Below, one piece after another: positions 22,566 to 32,881 of a stretch of DNA of 64,000 nucleotides. The position numbers and the translations under genes were made by a program. Source of the DNA: Cordia subcordata (taxonomy: Eukaryota > Streptophyta > Magnoliopsida > Boraginales > Cordiaceae); assembly GCA_028554755.1 (NCBI GenBank), contig JAPTOF010000005.1, positions 4,116,501 through 4,180,500 of the forward strand. Direction: 5' to 3'. The notes beneath the pieces are model-generated. The model was not told where the DNA came from, searched no databases, and saw only the letters and a list, made by a program, of their open reading frames with translations. The stretch's first letter is position 1; the number at the start of each line of letters is the position of its first letter.

Positions 22566-25500
22566 TTATTGGGAATCTCTTAGTGGCAATGTTTGGAATG
22601 AACAAGTCATACAAAAATTTTTGCATAAATTACCAGGAGCATTAGGTAGAGAAATATATGAAAAATACACTAAAGAAACAGTTAATGCAAAAATTTCATT
22701 AGAAAGAGCAATGCAAATAGTAATAGAAATATTAGTAGATAAATGTACTAAATACAAAATTACTAAACAACTTAAAAATGAAACAAGTTTTTGTAAAGAA
22801 ATATATACTCCACAACATTATGGTATACCTGAAAAACCTAAATATAAATATAAGAAATAATTTAGGAAAACTCCCAGAAAAACATATTATCTTACGAGAA
22901 GTAGAGCTAGAAAACCTTTTTTAACACAAAAACATGTTAGAAAATATAATAACAATAGAATATATTGAAATAAAATTAGATGTTATACTTGCGGACAAGA
23001 AGATCATCTTAGTTCAAGTTGTCCAAGAAGAATAAATTCACAAAATATGAGAGCCATGATAGTTAATAATACAAATGAACATTTACTAGAAGTAGATGAA
23101 ACACTTAGTGATAATGAATCTATTTATAGTATTGCATCAGTAATTGAAGAAAATTGTGAAGAAAACAAGGATAGTGATTCAGATGTTGAAAATAATGATT
23201 TTTTAGTGCACTTAGATAATTTGTTAGGTAATTTTAATACCTTTAATATAAATATGTTTAAACTATTAGATAATAAACTAAATGAAAAAGAAGAATGTTT
23301 ACACAACTGGCAATCAGGAAAAGGATTAGAAACAAAATCTTGTTATATATGTACTTGGTATCCGGCAATAAAAGTAAGAGCTAAATGTAATATTTGTTTA
23401 AAAGAGGCATGCATTAAATGTATAAACATTAAGTTTAATTTAGATTTAATTATTGAATCTATTAATAAAAACAAAGAACTTAAAATAGATAGTAGATTAG
23501 TAGAGAAAAATATAAGTAATAAAATAGAAACTATAGAAGTAAAAATATTAGAAATAGAAGAAAAGATAGAAAATCAAGATATAGAATAAGTAAATTGGAA
23601 AAAGGAAAATAAAAAATAGAATAAGAACCATTATTAATACAACAGGTAACTCCAGACTTTCAACTTGAGAAATTTTGTAAAATAAAAAGCAATTCTAATT
23701 TATTAACTGTTAGAATTAATTTCAAACATTATGGCCGTCATGTAGAAACTAACGCTATTATAGATACATGATGCACCATAACAGTTGTAGATCCCCAAAT
23801 AGTAAATTTAAAACATATTAATACTCTTAAAACTCCATTAAAAGGAATAGGATTCTCAGGAAATGTAATCTCATACACCCAATATATAACAAATGCCAAT
23901 ATATCCTTCTTAACACCATGTAATACACAGACTCCTAATTATAGATTACCGATGGCTTTTTGTTTACCAGTAAATCATAAAGAAGGTAAAATTATTTTGG
24001 GATTAAATTTTCTTTTAGATCAAAATAGTAGTATATATATTAATTCTGATTTTATTCATTTCCGTCAAAACACCAGCTATTCTCCTATTAATCTTTCATT
24101 TCCATCAGAGTACGCTCAGAAGCATGGTGGGGAGTATATAGAGATAGCGGCCAATAATCTTGAAAAATGTGAAGAATGTAAACTAAGAAAACAAAATTGT
24201 TGTTGTAATAATATAGAACAAGACAATTTAGAAGAAGAGGCAAATTTAGAATTAGGAGAAGAAGAGATGGTAGAAGAAGATTTATATCTACAAGATAGGG
24301 TGAGTTATAATTTAATAAGTCAATTTAAAACTAAGAAACAAATTTTACAGGATTTAGATAAATTACCCTTTTTAGGAGAAGATCCAATTAAAAAAAAGGA
24401 TTTAAATAAAATATATTGTAAGCTAGAAATAATAAATCCAGACTATGAAATCAAAACAGCTAACATTGAAGCTAGTGCCAAAGATGCTGAAGATTTTAAA
24501 AAGCATACAGGAGAATTACTTAAGTTAGGATTAATTAGACCCAGTAGTAGTCCCCATAGATCAACCGCATTTATAGTCATAAATCATGCGGCAATAGTTA
24601 GAGGAGAAAGTAAAATGGTAATAAACTATAAGCAGTTAAATGATAATATTAGAGATGATACTTACAATATACTAAACAAAACCTTTTTGATAAACAAAAT
24701 CCAAGATAAGAAAGTATTTAGTAAATTTGACTGTAAATCAGGGTACTATCAAATAAAAATGTGGCCCGAAGACATTAAATGGACTGCATTTTACTACACC
24801 TGAAGGCTTATTTGAGTGGTTAGTGATGCCTTTCGGATTAAAAATAGTACCAAGTATTTTTCAAAGAAAAATGGACAATATTTTTAGACAATTTAATGAC
24901 TTTATTTTAGTATATATAGATGATATTTTAGTATGTAGTAGAAATGAATTAGAACATATAGAACATTTAGATTTGGCGTTTGAATTATTTAAGAAACATG
25001 GGTTAGTTATTAGCAAAAAGAAGGTAGAATTGTTTAAAACAGAAGTAAAATTTTTAGGAATGGAAATAGGAAATGGGAAAATCAAGCTTCAAGAACACAT
25101 AGCTAAAAAGATTTTAGACTTTCCTGATAAATTAGAAGGATTAAAACAAATTCAAGCCTTTTTAGGAATTGTAAACCAAGCTAGAATGTATATAAAAGAT
25201 CTTAGTAAATTAATAGGATCTCTATATAATAAAATTAGAAAAAATGGACAAAGACATTTTAATAGCGAAGATATTAAATTAGTAAAAAAGATTAAAGAAC
25301 AGGTAAGACAACTCCTTGAATGACATTTATCCTTAGAAAGCGATTATCTGGTAGTCCAAACCGATGGGTGTAAAAAAGGATAGGGAGCAGTTTTGTATTG
25401 TAAACATAATAGATATTCTCCCCAAACTACAGAAAAATTATGTAGATATGCTAGTGGTAGATATAAAGAAAGTAATCAGTATCTAACTAGTTTAGACTAT

Positions 25501-25758
25501 GAGTTATTAGCTATTATTTATGCATTAGAAAATTTCAAGGCATTTTTGATAAGTAAACATGAATTTTGTATTAGAACAGATTGTAAGGCAGTGGTTAGAT
25601 ACAATAAAAATAAAGATTCTAGGTATACTAATATATGGGTTAAATTTTTAGCTGCTCTGGGAAACTATCGTTTAGAAGTAATTGAATGGAAACATATTAA
25701 AGGGAAAAACAATCAAATAGTGGATATGTTAAGTAGAAAATTAATTGAAGCGGATTAG
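22566..25758 (+). pseudogene. Badnavirus-like CP-protease-RT-RNase H, plus copy
   Basis: Pararetroviral capsid and replication polyprotein. In order: coat domain (LSGNVWNEQ, LPGALGREIYEKYTKE), CCHC knuckle CYTCGQEDHLSSSC near 22985, a second cysteine cluster CX2CX11CX2CX4CX2C near 23340-23430, aspartic protease near 23757, RT with YIDDILVCS near 24915 and FLGIVNQARMYIKDL, and RNase H (QTDGCKKG near 25355, IRTDCKAVV near 25575). The second cluster is the spacing known from badnavirus coat proteins. Lesions include TGA in the protease active-site triplet (IDT-stop), stops near 22860, 22968 and 23587, a frameshift near 24790, and TGA/TAG at Trp codons near 25321 and 25381. Confidence 0.9.
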
Positions 25759-25786
25759 ACAAGGCAATTTATTCTGTTCTGCAGGA

Positions 25787-26870
25787 ATGGCGTCTTCATC
25801 CAATCCTCGATCAGACAATTTGTCAGGCAATCAAGTTAATATTTTTCCTGTACAATTTCCAAGTTATGTTGAAACAACAGGCCCCTAAGCAGGACAAAGA
25901 AGAATAAATTTTGACAACAATAATTTAGAAGTAATCCATGCAGGCAACAGGTTTCAACCCAAGGTTCAACCTGGAAGTTTGATACCTGAAGATCAACAAG
26001 CACTCTTAGACAACCTGTGGCAATCATATTTAAAGAAAAACAATGGCTGGTTTATAAACACCTTAAATGCTTTAACTAGCTATTTTTTAAAATTAAGACT
26101 AAGTCGAAAATTCCAGTTTTATTGTGTTTTAAGAGGCGACACACCAGGCGTATACAAACAATGGATAGAGGCAATGGTAATAGGAGTAGGCAGATGCAAT
26201 AGATCATGGTATAAAGGAGTACAGACTCTAAACAAGGCCATAACTCTCCTCAAGACACACTGTGAAGATAACTTTTTCATAAGCCCAGACCGTAACACCA
26301 ATACAGAAACAGGCCAAGCAGAATGCTCTAGTTGCGAAACCATGATTAAACATTTTAGGACCATAAAAGAACGTAATAACCAGCTTATGGCAGAAAAAAC
26401 ACATTTCCAAACTATTCTTCAACAATATCAAACAAAAACCCATACCCTAGAATTAGACCTAACGGACTGGCAAATTAAATATAAAGTTCTGTTAGACAAA
26501 TACAAGTCCGTTACACAACCCATTTGATCAAGGGTTAAATATCCAGCTAGTCCTGTTATACCGGTAACAGGTAAAGACAAATCAATTCCAGTTAAGGCTA
26601 GAAGTTTGCCAAAAACGTCTAAAAAATCCCATCGATCGGGAGAAAGATCGACTAGTCCTGATTCATTGGCATCGGGTAAAGACACTTCAAGTCCGGAAAA
26701 ACAAACTAAAGAAAGAAGAAATTTAAAAAAGGCAATAAAAAAGAAATTATTACATGATGCAATAGAAAAGAAGACTTAAGACATTCTTAGAACATGGTTC
26801 CAAAAAAATCTTCCAAAAGCACCAGGACCCACACACTAGGAAGGCACCAGCTCTAAAGGCAAGGAGGTAG
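25787..26870 (+). pseudogene. Badna-like downstream ORF (ORF4-like), plus copy
   Basis: Unknown protein encoded right after RNase H, where RTBV has its ORF4 and other genera their transactivator. Ser-rich start, a middle with LIPEDQQALLDNLWQSYLKK and VIGVGRCNRSWYKGVQTLNK, a CxxC pair (AECSSCET), a coiled coil (MAEKTHFQTILQQYQTKT), and a Lys-rich C-terminus. Lesions: TAA near 25888, TGA at 26525 where the minus copy has Gly, and an extra A near 26770. No function is assigned. Confidence 0.8.
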
Positions 26871-27451
26871 AACAAGACAAGACAGACGAAGGTAGTGATT
26901 AAAAGTTAACGGAGGAAGAAAATACAAGTGGACGACATACAAGATAGTAGAAATATACTTCAACTACAGGCATATTAGTGAAGGCACATCAAGCGGCAAA
27001 GAGAAAAACATGTAAGAAGACTTCTAGAAGACCATATACAACCAAACAAGAAGAAGGATGGCTATAATAAAGACCTTAAGAAAAAGAATACCGATGTAAG
27101 ACATAAAGGATAGCTAAATTTTTGGCTTTAGGAAAAGCAACCATGTAAATTATTAACAGGTGTACAAAAAAAATTATTTAGGTCTTGTAAATATCCTAAA
27201 AGGGATCTAGAAATAGGGTGAATTCAATTGTGTATTTAGGGAACTCTTCCTCGATTAAGAGATAGAAGAGTTTTTCCCTAGCGCTCTCTTACTCTCCTTG
27301 TAAAAATTTAATATCAATAAAAGTTCTCTTTCATTAACTCTAGCCGGTACAACGCTCTGCTACTAAGTAAGCTCTCTCACTCTCTCTTTCTTTTTCATAT
27401 TTTATTTTATAAAAAAAAAATACCTTAGGGGAAAGGGCGAAAAATCCTCGT
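26871..27451 (+). promoter_or_regulatory. Badna-like promoter region, plus copy, TATA degraded
   Basis: At the position where the minus copy has an intact TATATATA, this copy reads tgtatttagg (27231-27240). AATAAA is kept at 27316-27321. A CT-rich tract (27366-27390) and an A-run follow. No ORF of note. Confidence 0.75.
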
Positions 27452-27490
27452 ATGACAAAAAGATCCTATGAACTGAAAAGGTATGTTTAG
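27452..27490 (+). promoter_or_regulatory. Leader uORF of 12 codons, plus copy
   Basis: MTKRSYELKRYV, identical to the first uORF of the minus copy (31086-31124), and also present in the fragment at 34947-35270. It is the first ATG after the inferred RNA start. Confidence 0.7.
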
Positions 27491-27913
27491 TTAGTGTGAT
27501 CCTAAATAAAAGAATGGTGTGATATCGCTAATATCATGAATTAGTGCACAAGCCAGTCTCCCTTGTAACCTTGTACTGCATATGAGCAAAAGGGGAAGCG
27601 AGTCCGACCAGCGGCCGAATTGGAGAATGGCCCATATAGGACTAATGCATGTCCATGAGCTCTTGATGCATACTAGGTTCTCGCTGTTGATCCTGGCTAG
27701 TACACCAAATCATTATTAGACATCTATACTATTCCTTTATTTCAGCTCAAACTCTGTCAAAACATGGGCAAACCGAGCCTGAGCATCTGGCATGAGTCAA
27801 GTAACTCTCACCCGTCTGTGCTGTGAGAATGAACATGCCTCCTACTCATCCTACAGTAAGGGTGAACAGGTGTCCGCAAGACCATCCTGCTCCAACCCCC
27901 CAATTTTGGTATC
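27491..27913 (+). promoter_or_regulatory. Badna-like leader ending at the primer site, plus copy
   Basis: Noncoding leader that recurs in four places in this window. It ends with TGGTATC at 27907-27913, the first half of the tRNA-iMet site. The copy then switches into inverted coat sequence through the shared ggtctataac. Confidence 0.85.
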
Positions 27914-27916
27914 GGT

Positions 27917-28523
27917 CTATAACTTGGTTTATCATAAGTGGTCTGATTAAGATATACATCTACAAATCTTCTAGGTAAATTTCCATTTTGGTGTAATGGT
28001 CTATTACCTGGTTGTTCAGTATAAAATCTCGTTTCTTGAGTTCTAGTAGGTTGTACTACACCACTTTCTCCTTCCATTAAAACATAAGGTTTTTCTTCAA
28101 AATCCTCTATCAATATTCTTTTACTATTATTGCTTATTTCACTTTCTAAAGTTGCTACAGTTTCTATGTCATCTTTATCTTCTTCTAACTCTAGATTTTT
28201 TAAAAAGTATTTATTATATCTTCTTCTTCAATAGTTTTATTAATTATGTTTAAATCTTCTAAATCTTTCATCACCGTGCTATACCTATTATCTACTACAC
28301 TTTCTTCTTGACCAATGTCGTCTAAATTAAAGAAACTATTTTTATCTTCTTCTAAATCTAATTGTTTTATTCTAACTCCAAATTCATCTAATTCATAAGT
28401 ACCTTCTGTATCATCGTCTTTACTTATTTTAGTTTTTTGTCCTAAATAATATAAAACTTCTTCTAAATTGCTTATGCTAACTAATCTCTTTACTTCTCTT
28501 AATTCTTCTTCTTCACTCATCAT
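27917..28523 (-). pseudogene. Badnavirus-like coat N-terminal region, minus copy
   Basis: The ATG at 28523 overlaps the end of the MP frame. A 107-codon acidic frame runs to TAA 28200-28202; the reading continues past it in another frame (EDFEEKPYVLMEGESGV) because one A is missing relative to the plus copy. The TAA itself is in both copies. The copy ends at the inversion junction near 27917. Confidence 0.82.
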
Positions 28524-29502
28524 CTTGTTCTTCTTCTATATGATTATTTGCCTCAGTATAATTTGTCAACCTAACGGAAAGTCTTCCTTGATTGTCTCTA
28601 TACCACATACCATCTTGGGGTGTATAAGTAATTCTAGATGTATTATTTAAAATGTTTGTTATTTGCCATTCCTGTCCAGCATTTTCTAAAGCATCTATTT
28701 TATATGGTGGTAAAAGTTTTATACCCTTATTTGTAATAAATTTCACCGTTTCTTGTATATCGAATTTAAATCTAACTTGACTACCTTGAGTTAATTTTCC
28801 TATAAATGATGTACATATTAATAAATTTTTTCCCTCCATTAAGGTTTCATATCCTTTAGTCATAATTTTTATTTTTAAATGTTTTATAAGATCTCTAGTA
28901 TTTAATACATAATCTGGAGTGTAATAAAATAAACCTCCATTATCGTTCATATCTACTTCTATAGCACCTATAATTGCTTGTTCACTGTTGAATCTATCGT
29001 CTACTAAAGCTATAAAGACTTTTGCTCCTATATCTTTTCTAGTTAACCCTTTTATTCCTATTACTACTAATCCTAAATATGTCAAATTAAAATTACCTCT
29101 AATAATAGTTTGTTGACTCTTTGGATTTATTAAACTTACACCAACTACATCTTGTCCTACACATCTATTTTGTGTTTCTCTGTAATCCATTAACAACCTT
29201 GATTGATTTAAATTAGAGTTTTGATCATAGAGATTTTGAGGCTGAATAAAATTTAATCTGTTTTGTCTAAAATTTGTTATTTCTCTATCTATATCTATTA
29301 CTTGATCTAAAGTTAATTGTATAGGTCTATTTCTAGAAATTAAATTTCTAAATCTATTACTTAAAGTTCCTTCATTTATTCTACATGTTTCTGTAGCTAA
29401 TCCTTCTGTACGTTGTCTATCTTCTTCCATACCTCTTCTTATTGTAATACTATTGTTTCTTTGGATCATAAATTGGAAATTGGTATTCTTTAGGGGCCTC
29501 AC
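28513..29502 (-). CDS. Badnavirus-like movement protein, unbroken
   Basis: A 329-residue frame resembling the movement domain at the start of badnavirus ORF3 (30K superfamily, plasmodesmal movement). It contains KVFIALVDDRFNSEQAIIG, then an IEVDMNDNGGLFYYTPDYV segment, LKIKIMTKGYETL and LLICTSFIGKL. In badnaviruses MP is fused to CP-Pol; here it ends in its own stop, overlapping ATGATGAG of the coat frame. The ATG at 29502 overlaps the preceding ORF by about 50 bases, and a later start is possible. No lesion seen. Expression unknown. Confidence 0.85.
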   Translation of the reverse strand: MRPLKNTNFQFMIQRNNSITIRRGMEEDRQRTEGLATETCRINEGTLSNRFRNLISRNRPIQLTLDQVIDIDREITNFRQNRLNFIQPQNLYDQNSNLNQSRLLMDYRETQNRCVGQDVVGVSLINPKSQQTIIRGNFNLTYLGLVVIGIKGLTRKDIGAKVFIALVDDRFNSEQAIIGAIEVDMNDNGGLFYYTPDYVLNTRDLIKHLKIKIMTKGYETLMEGKNLLICTSFIGKLTQGSQVRFKFDIQETVKFITNKGIKLLPPYKIDALENAGQEWQITNILNNTSRITYTPQDGMWYRDNQGRLSVRLTNYTEANNHIEEEQDDE

Positions 29503-29815
29503 AATTTCCCTTTCCTAGATTTAATTTACTTATCTGCGTTGATAATTTGTCTATATCATTTTCTAAACCTGACTTATTACTATTAATTATTTTTCCTTTC
29601 TCTAAATTGTTAATTCTATTTTCTAAATTTTCTAGTTTCCCTAGAATTTTTATCTGCAATATTATAATAGTATTATTTTGTTTAATTATGGTTTGCTCTG
29701 GAGGAGTTCCTGCCTTGATCATAGATAATCCTTCAGGTGAACTTAAAAATTTCTCACTATACTTAGTTGCTTCTTTATAATATTTATTACTATAATGATC
29801 TTCTACTGTTGTCAT
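29450..29815 (-). CDS. Small VAP-like protein (badnavirus ORF2-like)
   Basis: A 121-residue frame beginning MTTVEDHYSNKYYKEATKYS, followed by a Leu/Ile-heptad coiled coil (about residues 50-75, ILGKLENLENRINNLEK) and a short basic/Pro tail. Size, position just upstream of MP, YKEA-type N-terminus and coiled coil fit the virion-associated or nucleic-acid-binding ORF2 of badnaviruses. The ATG touches the stop of the preceding frame (TAATGA). Assigned by position and general features. Confidence 0.65.
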   Translation of the reverse strand: MTTVEDHYSNKYYKEATKYSEKFLSSPEGLSMIKAGTPPEQTIIKQNNTIIILQIKILGKLENLENRINNLEKGKIINSNKSGLENDIDKLSTQISKLNLGKGNCEAPKEYQFPIYDPKKQ

Positions 29816-30105
29816 TAATTAAATTCTAAACCTTGTAATTTATAATATTGTTTCAGATTATAATCCATTTCGTTTGTTTTATTTTTTAGTTGTTCTATGC
29901 TATTTCTTAATTTTTTTACTCTAGAATTAAGTTTTTCAAAGTCCTTTTTAATTTCACTAACTTGCATATCTGTATTTTTTTGATATTTCTTCTAATATCT
30001 GCTTACTTTCTATCTTTTTATTATAATTTTGGTCTTTTATAAAATCTAAGTTTTCTCTAATTTTTTTATTTCTTTTTCTATATGCTCTATCTTATTAAAA
30101 TTCAT
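29816..30105 (-). pseudogene. Degraded small ORF in the badnavirus ORF1 position
   Basis: Starts at ATG 30105 within ATGAATTTTAA, overlapping the stop of the upstream frame by 11 bases. It reads MNFNKIEHIEKEIKKLEKT and then stops; the other frames keep coiled-coil-like Lys/Glu/Leu-rich sequence ending YYKLQGLEFN at the TAA before 29815. At least one frameshift is needed to join the parts. It probably was ORF1. Confidence 0.55.
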
Positions 30106-30556
30106 ATAAATTATCTATATTAGCCTCATATATACTATCACCCTCATAGCTACTTAAACTACAAGGACTAGTAGGTGGAAGTGTAAAATTATCGTCTTCT
30201 AGATCTAAGTTTTCTAATTGTCCAAATAAACTATCAATTTCTTCTATATTATTATTTTCATTATTTTGGCTATCATTTCCATAAATTAAATCTAATCCTG
30301 CTTCTAGATCTAATCTATATAATTCATTATTATGACTATCTATTATATCTATATATTCTTCAACAAATTTTCTTTGGATATTGTTAAAAGCTTCTAGTAA
30401 TTCATCTATCAACAAAAATTGACGAATATAATTGTTTAAAGGATTTACATATATCAACAAATTTCCAGTATCTAAATAATTTCTAATTCTATCACTAGTA
30501 AAATCTATCACGTCTAAAACATAATCAACATATGAACAAAACTCGTTAAAATTCAT
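30095..30556 (-). CDS. 153-residue ORF first after the primer site, unknown
   Basis: First sizeable frame downstream of the minus-strand primer site. Not recognised. The N-terminal half looks helical (MNFNEFCSYVDYVLDVIDF, then FLLIDELLEAFNNIQRKF); the C-terminal half is very acidic (IEEIDSLFGQLENLDLEDDN). Its stop overlaps the next ATG. Typical badnaviruses have only two small ORFs before the polyprotein, so this would be an extra or enlarged leader-proximal ORF. Confidence 0.6.
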   Translation of the reverse strand: MNFNEFCSYVDYVLDVIDFTSDRIRNYLDTGNLLIYVNPLNNYIRQFLLIDELLEAFNNIQRKFVEEYIDIIDSHNNELYRLDLEAGLDLIYGNDSQNNENNNIEEIDSLFGQLENLDLEDDNFTLPPTSPCSLSSYEGDSIYEANIDNLYEF

Positions 30557-31085
30557 TTTGACATTTACGGGCTACTTTCTCGCAGATCACTTCGATCCTC
30601 CTTTACTAAAAATATGTCTAGATCATTACCCTTTTATGAACAGACTTCATAATCAGGCTTTGATACCAAAATTGGGGAGTTAGAGTAGGATGGTCTTGCG
30701 GACGCCTGTTCGTCCTTACCGTAGGATGAGTAGGAGGCATGTTCATTCTCACAGCACAGACGGGTGAGAGTTACTCGACTCATGCCAGATGCTCAGGCTC
30801 GGCTTGCCCATGTTTTGACAGAGTTTGAGCGAAAATAAAGGAAGAGTATAGATGTCTAATAAATGATTTGGTGTACTAGCTAGGATCAACAGCGAGAACC
30901 TAGTGTGCATCAAGAGCTCATGGACATGTGTTAGTCCCATATGGGCCATTCTCCAATTCGGCCGCTGGTTGGACTCGCTTCCCCTTTTGCTTATATGCAG
31001 TACAAGGTTACAAGGGAGACTGGCTTGTGCACTAAATCATGATATTAGCGATATCACACCATTCTTTTATTTCAGATCACACTAA
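30557..31085 (-). promoter_or_regulatory. Badna-like leader and primer site, minus copy
   Basis: Complete leader downstream of the uORF. TGGTATCAAAGCC lies on the minus strand at 30656-30668, the tRNA-iMet primer site. Several short ATGs occur. A 21-bp closing stem like that of the florendovirus was not found. Confidence 0.85.
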
Positions 31086-31124
31086 CTAAACATACCTTTT
31101 CAGTTCATAGGATCTTTTTGTCAT
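31086..31124 (-). promoter_or_regulatory. Leader uORF of 12 codons, minus copy
   Basis: First ATG after the inferred RNA start; encodes MTKRSYELKRYV then TAG. Unchanged at the peptide level in three viral leader copies here. Confidence 0.7.
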
Positions 31125-31254
31125 GCGAGGATTTTTCGCCCTTTCCCCTAAGGTTTTTTTTTTTAATAAAATAAAATATGAAAAAGAAAGAGAGAGTGAG
31201 AGAGCTTACTTAGTAGCAGAGCGTTGTACCGGCTAGAGTTAATGAAAGAGAACT

Positions 31255-31260
31255 TTTATT
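31255..31260 (-). terminator. AATAAA polyadenylation signal, badna-like minus copy
   Basis: AATAAA on the minus strand about 80 bases after the TATA box, the pararetroviral spacing that gives terminal redundancy. Confidence 0.75.
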
Positions 31261-31337
31261 GATATTAAATTTTTACAAGGAGAGTAAGAGAGCGCTGGGG
31301 AAAAACTCTTCTGTCTCTTAATCGAGAAAGAGTTCCC

Positions 31338-31705
31338 TATATATACAATTGAATTCGTCCTATATCTAGATCCCTTTTAGGATATTTACAAGACCTAAAT
31401 AATTATTTTTGTACACATGTTAATAATTTACATGGTTGCTTTTCCTAAAGCCTAAAATTTAGCTATCCTTTATGTCTTACATCGGTATTCTTTTTCTTAA
31501 GGTCTTTATTATAGCCATCCTTCTTCTTGTCTGGTTGTATATGGTCTTCTAGAAGTCTTCTTACGTGTTTTTCTCTTTGCCGCTCGATGTGCCTCCACTA
31601 ATATGCCTATAGTTGAAGTATATTTCTACTATCTTGTATGTCATCCACTTGTATTTTCTCCCTTCGTTAACTTTTAATCACTGCCTTCGTCTGTCTTGTC
31701 TTGTT
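31338..31705 (-). promoter_or_regulatory. Badna-like promoter, minus copy, intact TATA
   Basis: TATATATA at 31338-31345 on the minus strand, followed by the expected start about 30 bases further left. The 360 bases between the ORF4 stop and TATA carry no clear ORF. Confidence 0.78.
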
Positions 31706-32788
31706 CTACCTCCTTGCCTTTAGAGCTGGCGCCTTCCTAGTGTGTGGGTCCCGGTGCTTTTGGAAGATTTTCTTGGAACCATGTTCTAAGAATGTCTTGA
31801 GTCTTCTTTCTATTGCATCATGTAATAATTTCTTTTTTATTGCCTTTTTTAATTTTATTCTTTCTTTAGTTTGTTTTTCTGGACTTGAAGTGTCTTTACC
31901 TGATACCGGTGAATCGGGACTAGCCGATCTTTCTCCTGATCAATGGGGTTTTTCAGAAGTTTTTGGCAAACTTCCAGCCTTAATCGGAATTGATTTGTCT
32001 TTACTTGTTACCGGTATAACAGGACTAGCTGGATATTTAACCCCTGATCCAGTGGGTTGTATAACAGACTTGTATTTGTCTAATAGAACTTTATATTTAG
32101 TTTGCCAGTCCGTTAGGTCTAGTTCTAGGGTCTGGGTTTTTGTTTGATATTGTTGAAGAATAGTTTGGAAATGTGTTTTTTCTGCCATAAGCTGGTCATT
32201 ACGTTCTTTTATGGTCCTAAAATGTTTAATAATGGTTTCACAACTAGAGCATTCTGCTTGGCCTATTTCTGTATTGGTGTTATAGTCTGGGCTTATGAAA
32301 AAGTTATCTCCACAGTGTGTCTTGAGAAGAGTTATGGCCTCGTTTAGAGTCTGTACTCCCATATACCAAGATCTATAGCATCTGCCTACTCCTATTACCA
32401 TTGCCTCTGTCCATTGTTTGTATACGCCTGGTGTGTTGCCTCTGAAAACATAATAAAACTGAAATTTTCGAGTTAGTCTTAATTTTAAAAAATAGCTAGT
32501 TAAAGTATTTAAGGTGTTCATAAACCAGCCATTGTTTTTCTTTAAATATGATTGCCACAGGTTGTCTAAGAGTGCTTGTTGATCTTCAGGTATCAAACTT
32601 CTAGGTTGAACCTTGGGTTGAAACCTGTTGCCTGCATGGATTACTTCTGAATTATTGTTGTCAAAATTTATTCTTCTTTGTCCTACTTTGGGGCCTGTTG
32701 TTTCCACATAACTTGGGAATTGTACTGGGAATATATTAACTTGATTGCCTGAAGAGCTTTCCGAGCGAGGTCTTGATGAAGATGACAT
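31706..32788 (-). pseudogene. Badna-like downstream ORF (ORF4-like), minus copy
   Basis: About 360 codons from ATG 32788 (an upstream in-frame ATG at 32797 adds three residues) to TAG 31706-31708. One internal TGA at about 31938-31940 replaces an Arg codon (CGA in the plus copy). It has the same parts as the plus copy: Ser-rich start, CxxC pair, coiled coil, and a basic C-terminal stretch LHDAIERRLKTFLEHG. This is the less damaged copy of the protein. Confidence 0.8.
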
Positions 32789-32876
32789 TTTCTGCAAAAC
32801 AAAACAATTGCCTTGCCTTGTCTAATCCGCTTTATTTAATTTTCTACTTAACATATCCACTATTTGATTGTCTTGT

Positions 32877-32881
32877 TCTAT
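32877..32881 (-). other. Microhomology junction of a 1.5-kb RT/RNase H deletion
   Basis: Minus-strand sequence goes from the segment matching about 24230 directly to that matching about 25712. The shared acaat at both sides of the lost segment marks the join. All of RT and nearly all of RNase H are absent from this copy. Confidence 0.88.

Noticed and set aside
28200..28202. Programmed -1 frameshift at tttttaaaaaa in the badna-like coat frame
   Set aside because: The plus copy continues in the same frame past the stop, so the frame change in the minus copy is a one-base deletion, and the bases do not form a canonical slippery heptamer in the right phase.
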